The position numbers and the translations under genes were made by a program. A model generated the notes under the pieces. That model was not told the origin of the DNA. It searched no databases and saw only the letters and a list, made by a program, of their open reading frames with translations. A stretch of 64,000 nt of DNA, taken from assembly GCA_001586195.1 (NCBI GenBank), contig CP014609.1, forward strand, positions 718,001-782,000. The letters run 5' to 3'. Origin of the DNA: Solibacillus silvestris. GTDB taxonomy: Bacteria; Bacillota; Bacilli; Bacillales_A; Planococcaceae. This document shows positions 52,999 to 62,551 of this stretch, in pieces (positions within the stretch are counted from its first letter, which is position 1; each line of letters opens with the position of its first letter).

Positions 52999-54594
52999 AT
53001 GAATGAACGACTTACAAAAATTAAAAGCGACTCAACCGGTTTCTGGCAAAGTCGTACAAAAAATCAAAAAGGCGCACTAATCGGGGCGTTTGTTGCTGTC
53101 ATTGCGATTGCAGCTGCAATTACGTATTTCTCAACACGTACGACAATGGCTCAGTTATTTCCTGAGATGTCTCAAGCTGAAGTAGGAAGAATTACGGAAG
53201 TTCTTGCTTCACAAGGTGTCAAGTACGAAGTGACAAATGGCGGGACAGTAATTTTAGTACCGGAAAATCAAGTACAGGACTTACAAGTGTCATTAGCAGC
53301 CCAGGGTTATCCTGATTCTGGGGAAATTGACACGTCTTTTTTTACTTCTAACGCAGGCTTTGGGATGACAGACAATGAATTTAACGTAATTAAACAAGCG
53401 ACGATCGAAACGGATCTGGCTAATTTAGTTCGGAAATTCGAAGGAGTAAAAGATGCAAGTGTCATGATTACTTTACCTGAAGAAGGTGTCTTTCTTAAAG
53501 ATGCCAAAGGTGAAGCACAGGCTGCAATTGTATTGGATACAGCACCTGGACATAAGTTCTCAGACGACCAAATTAAAGGGTTATTTAATTTAGTATCGAT
53601 GAGTATACCGAATTTACCTAAAGAAAATATCACGATCATGAATCAGTATTCTGAATATTATGATCTGGCTTCAGCAGAAAATGGAGACGGCGGAATCGAT
53701 TCAGTTACTGGACAAATGGAAGTGAAAAAAACAATTGAGCGTGATTTGCAGCGCCAAGTGCAGCAAATGCTCGGTACGTTAATCGGTCCGGATAAAGTTG
53801 TAGTAAATGTATCGGCCGATATTGACTTTAAAAAAGAAAATCGCGAAGAAAACCTGGTCCGACCTGTTGATGAGGAGAATATGGAGGGTATTGAAATAAG
53901 TGCCCAACGTATTACAGAAACTTACTCGGGCGGTGCTGCTGGAGCTGCAGAAGGTACGACTGAAGCAGGAAGTGTAACAGATAACTTTGTGGATTATGTA
54001 GAAGGAACAAACGGTGACGGCGATTATGAACGAGTAGAAGAGACAATTAACAATGATGTTAACCGCATTCGCCGTGAGATACAGGAAAGTCCTTACAAAA
54101 TTCGTAATTTGGGTATTCAAGTAATGGTAGACCCTCCAAATACAGAAGAGGGGTTCGATCAAGGTGTTCGAACAGATATTGAACAAATTTTATCGACAAT
54201 AGTCCGTACTTCGATTGATCAAGAAGCTGCCGGTAATCTGACAGACGAAGATATTGCAAATCGCATTGTCGTATCTGTACAGCAATTCCAAGGAAATGAT
54301 ACAGCGGAAGATCAGCCGCAGTCAGTTATTCCATGGTGGGTATGGGTAATTGGCGGTATATTAGTTGTTGCAATTATATTATTGGTTATTAATGTTCTGC
54401 GTGCACGTCGACGTAAACAAGATGAAGAAGAGCTGGAAATTTTAGAACAGCAACAGCAATTAATCGAAATAGAAGATATTTCCGAAGAAAAAGAAACTGA
54501 AGCGACTGTACGCCGTAAGCAATTAGAGAAAATGGCTAAAGATAAGCCTGAAGATTTTGCGAAACTATTGCGTAGCTGGATTGCTGAAGACTAA
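52999..54594 (+). CDS. fliF: Flagellar MS-ring protein FliF
   Basis: 531 residues. Two membrane helices: near residues 30-48 (GALIGAFVAVIAIAAAITYF) and 435-457 (VWVIGGILVVAIILLVINVL). Between them are the ring-building domains, with the Gly/Ala-rich loop GGAAGAAEGTTEAG. The cytoplasmic C-terminus ends AKLLRSWIAED, which binds FliG. It nucleates the basal body. AGCGGAGG precedes ATG. Confidence 0.97.
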   Translation: MNERLTKIKSDSTGFWQSRTKNQKGALIGAFVAVIAIAAAITYFSTRTTMAQLFPEMSQAEVGRITEVLASQGVKYEVTNGGTVILVPENQVQDLQVSLAAQGYPDSGEIDTSFFTSNAGFGMTDNEFNVIKQATIETDLANLVRKFEGVKDASVMITLPEEGVFLKDAKGEAQAAIVLDTAPGHKFSDDQIKGLFNLVSMSIPNLPKENITIMNQYSEYYDLASAENGDGGIDSVTGQMEVKKTIERDLQRQVQQMLGTLIGPDKVVVNVSADIDFKKENREENLVRPVDEENMEGIEISAQRITETYSGGAAGAAEGTTEAGSVTDNFVDYVEGTNGDGDYERVEETINNDVNRIRREIQESPYKIRNLGIQVMVDPPNTEEGFDQGVRTDIEQILSTIVRTSIDQEAAGNLTDEDIANRIVVSVQQFQGNDTAEDQPQSVIPWWVWVIGGILVVAIILLVINVLRARRRKQDEEELEILEQQQQLIEIEDISEEKETEATVRRKQLEKMAKDKPEDFAKLLRSWIAED

Positions 54595-54608
54595 TAGGAG
54601 GTTCCGCT

Positions 54609-55622
54609 GTGTCCAAGAAAGATAAAGACCTATCAGGAAAGCAAAAGGCTGCTTTACTGTTAATTTCTCTAGGACCGGAAGTTTCGGCTTCTGTATATAA
54701 GCATTTAAGTGAAGAGGAAATTGAACGTCTGACACTGGAAATTTCAGGTGTTAAAAGAGTGGAATCGACTGTCAAAGAAGAAATTATAGAAGAATTTCAT
54801 CAAATTGCACTCGCGCAGGATTATATTACGCAGGGCGGTATAGGGTATGCGAAGACGGTACTGGAAAAAGCATTAGGTGCTGAACAGGCACAGGCGATAC
54901 TGAATCGTTTAACTTCTTCATTACAAGTAAGACCATTTGATTTTGCCAGAAAAGCAGATCCGGCACAAATATTCAATTTTATCCAAAATGAACATCCCCA
55001 AACAATTGCCCTTATTCTATCTTATTTAGAACCAGGGCAAGCGGGAGTTATTCTTTCTTCGTTACCACAGGAAGTACAAGCGGATATTGCAAAGCGTATT
55101 GCAATTATGGAATCGACGTCTCCGGAAGTCATTAGTGAAATTGAATCCGTATTAGAGCGAAAACTATCATCTACGGTTACGCAGGATTACACAGAAACAG
55201 GCGGTGTAGATGCGGTCGTGGAAGTATTGAATGGTGTGGACCGTCAAACTGAGAAAACGATTCTTGATGCACTTGAAATTCAAGATCCGGAACTAGCCGA
55301 AGAAATTAAAAAGCGCATGTTTGTGTTTGAAGATATCGTTACACTCGATAATCGTTCAATCCAGCGTGTTATTCGTGACTGTGAAAACGAAGACTTATTA
55401 TTATCGATGAAAGTTTCGTCAGAAGAAGTAAAAGAGATTATTTTCCGCAATATGTCCCAACGTATGGCGGACACATTCCGTGAAGAAATGGATATTATGG
55501 GACCAGTTCGCTTGCGTGATGTAGAAGAAGCACAGTCCCGAATTGTAGCAGTTATCCGACGTTTAGAAGATGCAGGTGAAATTATAATTGCACGTGGCGG
55601 AGGAGATGATGTAATTGTCTAA
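54609..55622 (+). CDS. fliG: Flagellar motor switch protein FliG
   Basis: 337 residues from GTG 54609 after TAGGAGG. KQKAALLLISLGPEVSASVYKHL at the N-terminus, the EHPQT motif in QNEHPQTIALIL (about residue 126), and the C-terminal torque domain with DDIVTLDNRSIQ-like FEDIVTLDNRSIQRV and charged residues. It couples the C-ring to stator motion. It overlaps fliH by 8 nt. Confidence 0.97.
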   Translation: MSKKDKDLSGKQKAALLLISLGPEVSASVYKHLSEEEIERLTLEISGVKRVESTVKEEIIEEFHQIALAQDYITQGGIGYAKTVLEKALGAEQAQAILNRLTSSLQVRPFDFARKADPAQIFNFIQNEHPQTIALILSYLEPGQAGVILSSLPQEVQADIAKRIAIMESTSPEVISEIESVLERKLSSTVTQDYTETGGVDAVVEVLNGVDRQTEKTILDALEIQDPELAEEIKKRMFVFEDIVTLDNRSIQRVIRDCENEDLLLSMKVSSEEVKEIIFRNMSQRMADTFREEMDIMGPVRLRDVEEAQSRIVAVIRRLEDAGEIIIARGGGDDVIV

Positions 55623-56412
55623 AATCATCCGTTCAACAAATGCACAGCAACCCGAAGATTCATCAATAGTTGAAATTAAACTTCAAAATTTCTTCGAGCC
55701 GATTCATTATGGGGAAACGGAAGATGAACGTATAGAGGAATTGTCACAACAAAAAACAATAGACATTGAAGCTGAACGTCAGCAAATGCTGGAACAGGCA
55801 AATGATGAAATCGAACAGCAAAAAGCCCAATTTGAGCAATATCGAAAAGAGCAGCTTGCGGAAATTGAAGCGTTAAAGCAATCGTGGGAAGAAGAAAAAG
55901 TCATTCTTCAGCAGGAAGCTTATGAAGGCGGTTTTGCGCAAGGGTATGAGGATGGCGTACAAAAGGCAAATGCAACGATGCAACAGTCGTTACAAACGGC
56001 AAATGAGACGATGGCAAATGCACAAAAAAATGCAGCTTCCTATATTGAGTCACAGGAGGCAGTCCTTTTGGAACTGGCATTAACAGCTGCAGAACGCATC
56101 ATTCATACAACACTTGACCGTGACGATGAAATATTCGTTTCCATTGTACGACGTGGTTTAAAAGAAGCACGTGAAATGAAGGAAATTAAATTATATGTTT
56201 CGCCAAAATATCATCCGATTGTAACAGAGCAACAAAAGGAATTAGCGGAAATGTTTCCTGTAAATGTTCCGTTTATGGTATTTGTCAATGAAGATTTACT
56301 AGATTCGGAAAGTTATATCGAAACAAATCATGGACGCATCGTCGTTTCAATAGATGAACAGTTGCAGGAGCTTCGCAGACAGTTATACGAACTAATCGAA
56401 AGTAAGGAATGA
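55615..56412 (+). CDS. fliH: Flagellar assembly protein FliH, TTG start
   Basis: 265 residues from TTG 55615 inside the end of fliG, with GGCGGAGGAG upstream. A long charged, Gln/Glu-rich coiled coil (about 40-120) contains the GxxxG-like GGFAQGYEDG. The C-terminal domain includes LTAAERIIHTTLDRDDEIF and SEIETNHGRIVVSIDEQL-like SYIETNHGRIVVSID. It is the stator of the export ATPase FliI. Confidence 0.92.
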   Translation: MSKIIRSTNAQQPEDSSIVEIKLQNFFEPIHYGETEDERIEELSQQKTIDIEAERQQMLEQANDEIEQQKAQFEQYRKEQLAEIEALKQSWEEEKVILQQEAYEGGFAQGYEDGVQKANATMQQSLQTANETMANAQKNAASYIESQEAVLLELALTAAERIIHTTLDRDDEIFVSIVRRGLKEAREMKEIKLYVSPKYHPIVTEQQKELAEMFPVNVPFMVFVNEDLLDSESYIETNHGRIVVSIDEQLQELRRQLYELIESKE

Positions 56413-56417
56413 TAAGG

Positions 56418-57743
56418 ATGAAAATGGCTCAATTAGTTGAACAAATTCCTAATCTTAATACATTTAAAAAGTATGGTAGAGTGACGAGAGTTGTCGGCTT
56501 GATGATTGAGTCCCAAGGTCCTGAAAGTTCCATCGGTGACGTATGTAAAATCCATATTCAAACATCGAAAAATGGTCCGCAAGTTATGCTGGCGGAGGTA
56601 GTAGGTTTTAAAGATGAGATTGTGATTTTAATGCCATACTCTTCGCTGAAGGAAATTTCGATTGGCTGTCTTGTAGAGGGGACAGGTTCACCGCTGGAAG
56701 TGAAAGTAGGTCCTGAACTGATTGGGAAAGTTCTTGATGCGATGGGTAACCCGTTTGATGGACAACCATTGCCAAAAGGATTAATGACAGTACCAACGGA
56801 AAAAGAGCCGCCAAATCCTTTAAGTCGTCCGCCGATTAACGAACAGTTAGAGGTCGGGGTAAAGGCGATTGACGGAATGCTTACAGTTGGCAGCGGTCAG
56901 CGTGTAGGTATATTTGCAGGATCGGGCGTCGGAAAAAGTACATTGCTAGGTATGATTGCCCGAAACACGGAAGCAGATATCAATGTCATTGCGCTTGTAG
57001 GAGAACGTGGACGTGAAGTACGGGAGTTTATCGAACGGGATTTAGGTCCAGAAGGGTTACAAAGGTCGGTTGTTGTAGCTGCTACCAGTGATCAGCCCGC
57101 ATTAATGCGGATTAAAGCTGCATTTACCGCCACAGCCATTGCAGAATATTTTAGGGATCGCGGAAAGAACGTCATGTTAATGATGGATTCCGTAACACGT
57201 GTTGCGATGGCACAGCGCGAAATTGGACTGGCAATCGGTGAACCGCCTGCTACAAGAGGTTATACACCATCTGTTTTTGCAATATTACCAACATTATTGG
57301 AACGGTCAGGTACGAATATAAATGGGACAATTACCGCATTTTATACAGTACTAGTTGACGGTGATGATATGAATGAACCAATTGCAGATGCGGTCCGGGG
57401 GATTTTGGACGGTCATATTGTACTGGACCGGAATCTTGCCAATAAAGGCCAGTATCCTGCGATTAACGTATTAAAAAGTGTAAGTCGTTTAATGAATCAT
57501 ATTGCACAGCCTGAACATGTGCGTGCAGCGAGCCGATTGCGGGAATTATACTACAGCTATTCAAAATCGGAGGACCTCATCAATATCGGGGCCTATAAGC
57601 GCGGCACATCAAAAGAAATCGACGAAGCAATTATGTATGAGCCGCTCATTACGGAATTTTTAAAGCAAGGGTATAAAGATAAAATTTCGATCGATCAAAC
57701 AGTCAATGAAATTATCGCATTATCGAATGGTGGTGCCCGTTAA
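56418..57743 (+). CDS. fliI: Flagellum-specific export ATPase FliI
   Basis: 441 residues from ATG 56418, which gives the B. subtilis-like N-terminus; ATG 56409 and 56424 are in-frame alternatives. VGLMIESQGPESSIGDVC, Walker A FAGSGVGKSTLLG (about 168-180), GERGREVREFIE, Walker B VMLMMDSVTRVAMAQREIGLA and the family loop GEPPATRGYTPSVFA. It is the hexameric ATPase that energises export of rod, hook and filament proteins. Confidence 0.97.
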   Translation: MKMAQLVEQIPNLNTFKKYGRVTRVVGLMIESQGPESSIGDVCKIHIQTSKNGPQVMLAEVVGFKDEIVILMPYSSLKEISIGCLVEGTGSPLEVKVGPELIGKVLDAMGNPFDGQPLPKGLMTVPTEKEPPNPLSRPPINEQLEVGVKAIDGMLTVGSGQRVGIFAGSGVGKSTLLGMIARNTEADINVIALVGERGREVREFIERDLGPEGLQRSVVVAATSDQPALMRIKAAFTATAIAEYFRDRGKNVMLMMDSVTRVAMAQREIGLAIGEPPATRGYTPSVFAILPTLLERSGTNINGTITAFYTVLVDGDDMNEPIADAVRGILDGHIVLDRNLANKGQYPAINVLKSVSRLMNHIAQPEHVRAASRLRELYYSYSKSEDLINIGAYKRGTSKEIDEAIMYEPLITEFLKQGYKDKISIDQTVNEIIALSNGGAR

Positions 57744-57745
57744 CT

Positions 57746-58192
57746 ATGAAATACAATTATCGTTTTGAAAAAATTCTTGTTGTAAAAGATCAGGAAAAAA
57801 CGGAATCGGAACTGGCTTTTAAAGAATCCGTGCAAGTGTTTGAGGAAATTGCTACAAAGCTGTATGACCTGTTAAAGAAAAAAGAAGATTTAATCGAATA
57901 TCAGCAGGAACGGTTAAAAATAGGATCATCGATTGATGAAATTAACCATTATTCGAAATTTATCGATAGTATGGAAAAAACAATCGAGGATGCACAGCAA
58001 AAAGTAATACAGGCACGGGCAAAAATGAATTGGCATGAGCAAAAATTATTGGAAAAAAGTTTGGAAGTACGCAAATATGAAAAAATGCGTGAAAGAGATC
58101 ATGAAAGATTTATAGAAGATCAACTTCATATAGAAGCAATACAGCTGGATGAGCTTTCAACAATTGCGTATTACAAGAAGGAAATCAGGTGA
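57746..58192 (+). CDS. fliJ: Flagellar export chaperone FliJ
   Basis: 148 residues, an almost continuous coiled coil rich in Lys, Glu and Gln (YRFEKILVVKDQEKTESELAF at the start). The sequence is not strongly diagnostic, but size, coiled coil and position between fliI and ylxF fix the call. It acts as the stalk of the FliI ring and cycles chaperones. Confidence 0.9.
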   Translation: MKYNYRFEKILVVKDQEKTESELAFKESVQVFEEIATKLYDLLKKKEDLIEYQQERLKIGSSIDEINHYSKFIDSMEKTIEDAQQKVIQARAKMNWHEQKLLEKSLEVRKYEKMRERDHERFIEDQLHIEAIQLDELSTIAYYKKEIR

Positions 58193-58196
58193 TTCC

Positions 58197-58811
58197 GTGG
58201 CAAAAAAAATAAAAAATACGATGGAACAAGTGGAAGAAATGGAGTTGGAAAGCCAATCTCCAGGTTTTTTCAAAAAGTTTTTCTACCTATTTTTAATCCC
58301 GTTCATGTTTCTCATCGCAATTTTATTGATTATTTCAACTATGACGGAATATAACGTGTTTAAAATAGCGGATGAGGCAATTGAGAAAATCCCCTTTATC
58401 AGCTCGGATGAAAAAGATGGAGTAGTAGAAAACAGCTCACTAAATGAACAAAAAGTAGTAGAGCTGCAAGCGGAAATTCAAGAGAAGGAAGCGCAAATTT
58501 CCCAGCTGCAAACACAAATTGACGCATCAGCGACTGAAAAGGAAGAGCTTTTAATCGAACAGGAGCGATTGCTGTTTGAAATTGAAAAACTTCAGCGCGA
58601 TCAGGAAGAGACGAAAAAAGAATTCAAAGAGATTCTGTCTACTTTCGAAAAAATGTCTGCTAGAAAAGCAGCTCCTATACTTGTTGAAATGAGTGATACA
58701 GAAAGCGTGCGTATTCTGTCGGAGATGAAACCCGATACATTATCAGCTATTTTCGCAAAAATGGAGCCGGCAGATGCTGCCCGCTATACAGAGCTTTTAT
58801 CACAGCAATAG
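58197..58811 (+). CDS. ylxF: Flagellar operon membrane protein YlxF (MgtE-N/MotE-like)
   Basis: 204 residues from GTG 58197 behind AGGTGA. One membrane helix (about residues 31-50: FLIPFMFLIAILLIIST), then a coiled coil (about 82-145) and a C-terminal helical domain KAAPILVEMSDTESVRILSEM and MEPADAARYTELL that resembles the MgtE N domain. Its layout is like MotE, which chaperones stator protein MotC in alphaproteobacteria. The Bacillus role is unclear. Confidence 0.88.
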   Translation: MAKKIKNTMEQVEEMELESQSPGFFKKFFYLFLIPFMFLIAILLIISTMTEYNVFKIADEAIEKIPFISSDEKDGVVENSSLNEQKVVELQAEIQEKEAQISQLQTQIDASATEKEELLIEQERLLFEIEKLQRDQEETKKEFKEILSTFEKMSARKAAPILVEMSDTESVRILSEMKPDTLSAIFAKMEPADAARYTELLSQQ

Positions 58812-58837
58812 TCCTTGAATGAAGGGAGGTGTAGTAA

Positions 58838-60085
58838 ATGAATATCGCAATGTTACAAACAGTAAAAATGCCGAAGCAAGATTTCCAGCCAAACATAGTG
58901 AAATCAGAAAAGCCGGATTCAAAAGCATTTGGAAGTGTGTTTAATTCGATGATTACAAAGTCATCTGCTCCAACTGCCAAGCAACCGGAAATGGCAAAAC
59001 CGCCGCTAGCTGAAAGTATTTCCGGAATTTTAGAAGAGGACTCACTGGAAAGTTTACTTGAACAATTAGGTGTTGAAATGGATGAGACGGGATTATTTGC
59101 ATTAGTAGGTGAAGAAAGTACACCAATCGCATTGGACGAACTAATGACTTTAGATAACTTAACGGAGCTTTTAGGAATAACAAAAGCGGAATTGAGTCAA
59201 ATTATTGAACAGTTATTAGGCGATGCAAAGCAAGAAATTACGGATATTTGGTCTCTTATCGAGCAGGCACCGAATATTTTAAATGAAGTATTGGCAGCTG
59301 TGCAGAAGCCTGAACAAAACAATGTGCAACCAAAAGAATTGCAGCAAATTGTTCAGCTGTTAAAGTTAGCTCAATTGGCCGGAAGTAAAGTCGATACTGT
59401 CTATCAACAGGAAATCCAATTAGCCAGTTTAAAAGATGCATTACTGGCATTGGCAAATGAAGCTCAGAAATCAGCAGGGACAGAGCAGAGTACTGTAAAA
59501 ACTACAACTTTCCAACAAGTAGTACAGCAAGGTCAACAGTCTTCACTAAACCAGCAGACGACCGTAAAAGTTGAAACGGATACGCAAACAGCCGGTCATA
59601 TACAGCAGCAAGTGACACAGACAAAAACCGTGACTGTTACATTACCCGCTGAAAAGCCGGCACAGTCGGATGCATTAATAAAAGAAATTCAAAACTTGAT
59701 CAATCGCAGCCAGCTTTCAGGACAGCCAGGTAATATGAAATTATTCCTGAAACTGTTTCCGGAAAACCTCGGTCAAATTCGCATTGAACTAGTTCAAAAA
59801 GATGGAGTTATGACTGCCCGATTATTGGCAACGACAGCGATGGGGAAAGAATTACTGGAAAATAATATTAACCAGTTAAAAGCCGGTTTCGTCGCTCAGA
59901 ATATTCAAATGGAACGAATCGATGTTGCACAGTCTTTACAGGATGCCGATCGAAATGCGCGTGATCAAAACTTCTTTAATAATTTCTTCCGTCAAAAAGA
60001 TGAAGAAAAACAAGAAAATAATGAAGATACCCTAGATGAAGAAAGTCTATCGTTTAAAGATCTATTAAGTGAGGAGGTAGAATAA
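58838..60085 (+). CDS. fliK: Flagellar hook-length control protein FliK
   Basis: 415 residues. A long Gln- and Thr-rich N-terminal and middle region (ruler part, about 1-290) precedes the FliK C domain: MKLFLKLFPENLGQIRIELV, GKELLENNINQLKAGFVAQNI (about 305-365). A charged tail follows. FliK is secreted to measure the hook and switches FlhB specificity. Gap of 0 nt to flgD. Confidence 0.94.
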   Translation: MNIAMLQTVKMPKQDFQPNIVKSEKPDSKAFGSVFNSMITKSSAPTAKQPEMAKPPLAESISGILEEDSLESLLEQLGVEMDETGLFALVGEESTPIALDELMTLDNLTELLGITKAELSQIIEQLLGDAKQEITDIWSLIEQAPNILNEVLAAVQKPEQNNVQPKELQQIVQLLKLAQLAGSKVDTVYQQEIQLASLKDALLALANEAQKSAGTEQSTVKTTTFQQVVQQGQQSSLNQQTTVKVETDTQTAGHIQQQVTQTKTVTVTLPAEKPAQSDALIKEIQNLINRSQLSGQPGNMKLFLKLFPENLGQIRIELVQKDGVMTARLLATTAMGKELLENNINQLKAGFVAQNIQMERIDVAQSLQDADRNARDQNFFNNFFRQKDEEKQENNEDTLDEESLSFKDLLSEEVE

Positions 60086-60781
60086 GTGGCAAACCCAATT
60101 TCAAATGATTATTATTTACCGGCAAATAATGCAAATTTCAAAGTAACGGATAAACAGGATAACGGGGCGCTCGGAAAAGATGCGTTTCTAAAAATATTAA
60201 TTACCCAATTGCAAAATCAGGATCCAACAAGCCCAATGGATGACAAAGAATTCATTTCTCAGATGGCACAATTTTCATCGCTGGAACAAATGCAGAATAT
60301 GACAAAAGCGATGGAGAATTTACTTCAATCACAGCAACAGTCACAATTGATGAGTTATACAACATTTGTAGGCAAAGAAGTGAAGTGGCATGAGATTACA
60401 GATAAAGTGGATGCAGATAATAAGCCGATCTACAACGAAGGAACAGACACTATTAAGGAATTGAAATTTGTTGATGGTGAGGCCGTGTTTGTACTGGCTG
60501 ATGGCAAGGAAATTAAACCAGGCAATATTTCATCGATTCTTGGTAGTACGAGTGAGACACAGCCTTCAGTTCCAACAGGAAATCCATTAGCAGAAGCAAG
60601 CAAGCTGATCGGACAGACCATTCAATATAAAAATGGAGATCAGGTCGTTGAGGCGATCATTGAAGCAATTAAAACAAATAATGTGAATATCGAATACATT
60701 TTAAATGATGGTTCCCGTTTGACGAAAGACCAATTTACGGTAAGTTCTCAAACAGCCCAAAATGAAAATGTAACAGAATAA
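60086..60781 (+). CDS. flgD: Hook-cap protein FlgD
   Basis: 231 residues from GTG 60086 with GAGGAGGTAG upstream. The conserved N-terminal export and capping segment GKDAFLKILITQLQNQDPTSPMDDKEFISQMAQFSSLEQM runs over about residues 30-70. The C-terminal half carries a bacterial-type Ig/tudor-like region that is poorly conserved. It is the scaffold on which the hook is polymerised. Confidence 0.95.
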   Translation: MANPISNDYYLPANNANFKVTDKQDNGALGKDAFLKILITQLQNQDPTSPMDDKEFISQMAQFSSLEQMQNMTKAMENLLQSQQQSQLMSYTTFVGKEVKWHEITDKVDADNKPIYNEGTDTIKELKFVDGEAVFVLADGKEIKPGNISSILGSTSETQPSVPTGNPLAEASKLIGQTIQYKNGDQVVEAIIEAIKTNNVNIEYILNDGSRLTKDQFTVSSQTAQNENVTE

Positions 60782-60793
60782 GGGGTGGGGCTG

Positions 60794-61168
60794 ATGAATC
60801 GAGTCAATGTTCAACATATCCCATACCATCCACCGATTAAGCCATTAGTAAAGCAAAATACAGACCAAGTTTCAAAGCAGTCCTTTATGGATCATTTAAA
60901 ACAGGCGACCGGTGAAGAATTAAAAATAAGCAAGCATGCTTCAGAACGATTGAATGAACGAAATATTTCTATAACTGATCGTGAATGGCAGCAAATTTCA
61001 GAAAAAGTATTTGAGGCAAAAAATAAAGGTGTGAAGCAGCCATTAGTCCTGTTAGATCAGGCAGCATTAATTGTAAGTGCAAAAAATGCGACGGTTATTA
61101 CGGCATTGGATCGAAATGAAGCAAAACAGCAACTCTTTACCAATATTGATGGAACAATCCTTTTATAG
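60794..61168 (+). CDS. Flagellar operon protein of the TIGR02530 type
   Basis: 124 residues from ATG 60794 (site AAGGGGTGGGG). The part KISKHASERLNERNISI and the end FTNIDGTILL match the pattern I remember for a small protein encoded between flgD and the hook gene in many firmicutes and clostridia. Function is unknown; no membrane helix is seen. I recall no counterpart in B. subtilis at this site. Confidence 0.8.
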   Translation: MNRVNVQHIPYHPPIKPLVKQNTDQVSKQSFMDHLKQATGEELKISKHASERLNERNISITDREWQQISEKVFEAKNKGVKQPLVLLDQAALIVSAKNATVITALDRNEAKQQLFTNIDGTILL

Positions 61169-61265
61169 GCCGGACCTTCAGAAGTAAGGAAGCCTACAGT
61201 CGTTGAATGATTGAGACGGCTTAACTAAAAAACAGATGTGAAAAACGAAGGGAGAACGACATTTT

Positions 61266-62246
61266 ATGTTACGTTCAATGTATTCAGGTATATCAGGTTT
61301 AAAAAACTTCCAGACAAAATTAGACGTGATTGGGAATAACATCGCAAACGTTAATACGTACGGGTATAAGAAAGAGCGTACTATTTTTAAAGATTTAATT
61401 TCGCAAACACAATCAGGTGCTTCTGGTCCATCAGCAACTCGTGGTGGAGTAAATGCAATTCAAGTAGGCTTAGGATCTCAGTTAGCTGCAATTGATACTA
61501 TTCATAATGCAGGGTCTATGCAAACTACTGGCCGAACATTGGATTTAGCGATTTCGGGAGATGGGTTCTTTATGGTGGCAGATTCTGTAGAAATGACTCC
61601 TGGAGTAGATGGAGAAATCGATGAAATTACAGGTTTGACAAACACAGCCTATACACGTGCCGGGAATTTTTATATGGATAAAAATGGTTATTTAGTCAAT
61701 GGTGATGGAAAATATTTGGTAGGATTTGCGAATGAAAATATCGCTGAATACGATTCTATTGATGATCCGGAAGGGTGGCTCTCTAACTTTGATGATGAAA
61801 AGGCTGCAACAGTCGGTGATATTGAAGCAGGTGCAAACCTATTAGAAGCGGGTGCTTTACCAGATGGTACAAATCCTATCCGAATACCAACTACAGCTCA
61901 ATCTATGAGTATTTCTCAAGATGGGACAATTTCATTTGTGGATGCTGCTGGTAAATTACAATATGCCGGCACCTTGATTTTATCTAAATTCCCTAATGCT
62001 AGTGGTTTAGAGAAAACTGGGTCAAACTACTTCCAAGTTACGCAAAACTCTGGAGAAGCTTATGCACATTTTGGTACAGTGGATGGCCTAGGTTCAATTA
62101 ACTCAGGCTTCATGGAAATGTCCAACGTGGATCTTTCTGAAGAATTCACAGAGATGATTGTTGCACAGCGTGGGTTCCAGGCAAACTCTCGTATTATAAC
62201 AACGTCAGATGAAATTTTACAAGAGTTAGTTAACTTAAAACGATAG
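61266..62246 (+). CDS. flgE: Flagellar hook protein FlgE (FlgG in older Bacillus naming)
   Basis: 326 residues. The N-terminal axial motif MLRSMYSGISGLKNFQTKLDVIGNNIANVNTYGYK (in two helices), the mid-region DLAISGDGFFMVADS, and the C-terminal FTEMIVAQRGFQANSRIITTSDEILQELVNL helix are those of the hook/rod family. The central part is longer than B. subtilis FlgE (264 by memory), with an acidic surface insertion about residues 150-205. SD AAGGGAGAACG is 5-prime of ATG 61266. Confidence 0.94.
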   Translation: MLRSMYSGISGLKNFQTKLDVIGNNIANVNTYGYKKERTIFKDLISQTQSGASGPSATRGGVNAIQVGLGSQLAAIDTIHNAGSMQTTGRTLDLAISGDGFFMVADSVEMTPGVDGEIDEITGLTNTAYTRAGNFYMDKNGYLVNGDGKYLVGFANENIAEYDSIDDPEGWLSNFDDEKAATVGDIEAGANLLEAGALPDGTNPIRIPTTAQSMSISQDGTISFVDAAGKLQYAGTLILSKFPNASGLEKTGSNYFQVTQNSGEAYAHFGTVDGLGSINSGFMEMSNVDLSEEFTEMIVAQRGFQANSRIITTSDEILQELVNLKR

Positions 62247-62284
62247 TTTAAGTTCATTAGAAATTCATTGAAAAATTCATTATA

Positions 62285-62332
62285 GAAGGGGGGCGGGCCG
62301 GCTCTCAAGTCAGGTCCGGCCCTATTTCAATG
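62285..62332 (+). promoter_or_regulatory. Hairpin-spaced ribosome binding site of swrD
   Basis: GAAGGGGGG (62285-62293) is the only strong Shine-Dalgarno before the swrD ATG (62330) but is 36 nt away. Between them lies the GC-rich stem GGGCCGG/CCGGCCC (62295-62301, 62316-62322, 14-nt loop). If it folds, the site is left 1 nt from the stem and the ATG 7 nt from the other side, giving a normal effective spacing of about 8 nt. Confidence 0.6.
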
Positions 62333-62551
62333 ATCGAGGTGACTCGCCTTAACGGTAAAGCATTTACTTTAAATGCTTTATACATAGAAACAGTTGAAGC
62401 ATTTCCGGACACCCAAATTACGCTGACGACTGGACGTAAATTCATTGTGTTAGAGACTGAAGAACAGGTGCGGCAAAAGGTGAAGACATTCTATCAGCAT
62501 GTCCAAGTATTATCTAACCCGCATCTTAGAGGTGAAGAAGATGAAGAATAA
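62330..62551 (+). CDS. swrD: Swarming motility protein SwrD (FlbD)
   Basis: 73 residues, FlbD family: MIEVTRLNGKAFTLNALYIETVE and TQITLTTGRKFIVLETEEQV. In B. subtilis the homologue raises flagellar torque for swarming. It starts 83 nt after flgE. No ribosome site is seen within 20 nt of ATG 62330; the upstream hairpin may supply one. The last 11 nt overlap fliL. Confidence 0.95.
   Translation: MIEVTRLNGKAFTLNALYIETVEAFPDTQITLTTGRKFIVLETEEQVRQKVKTFYQHVQVLSNPHLRGEEDEE

Noticed and set aside
53779-54186. 135-codon antisense frame within fliF
   Set aside because: Cys- and Phe-rich translation of the complementary strand of a strong fliF coding region; a shadow.
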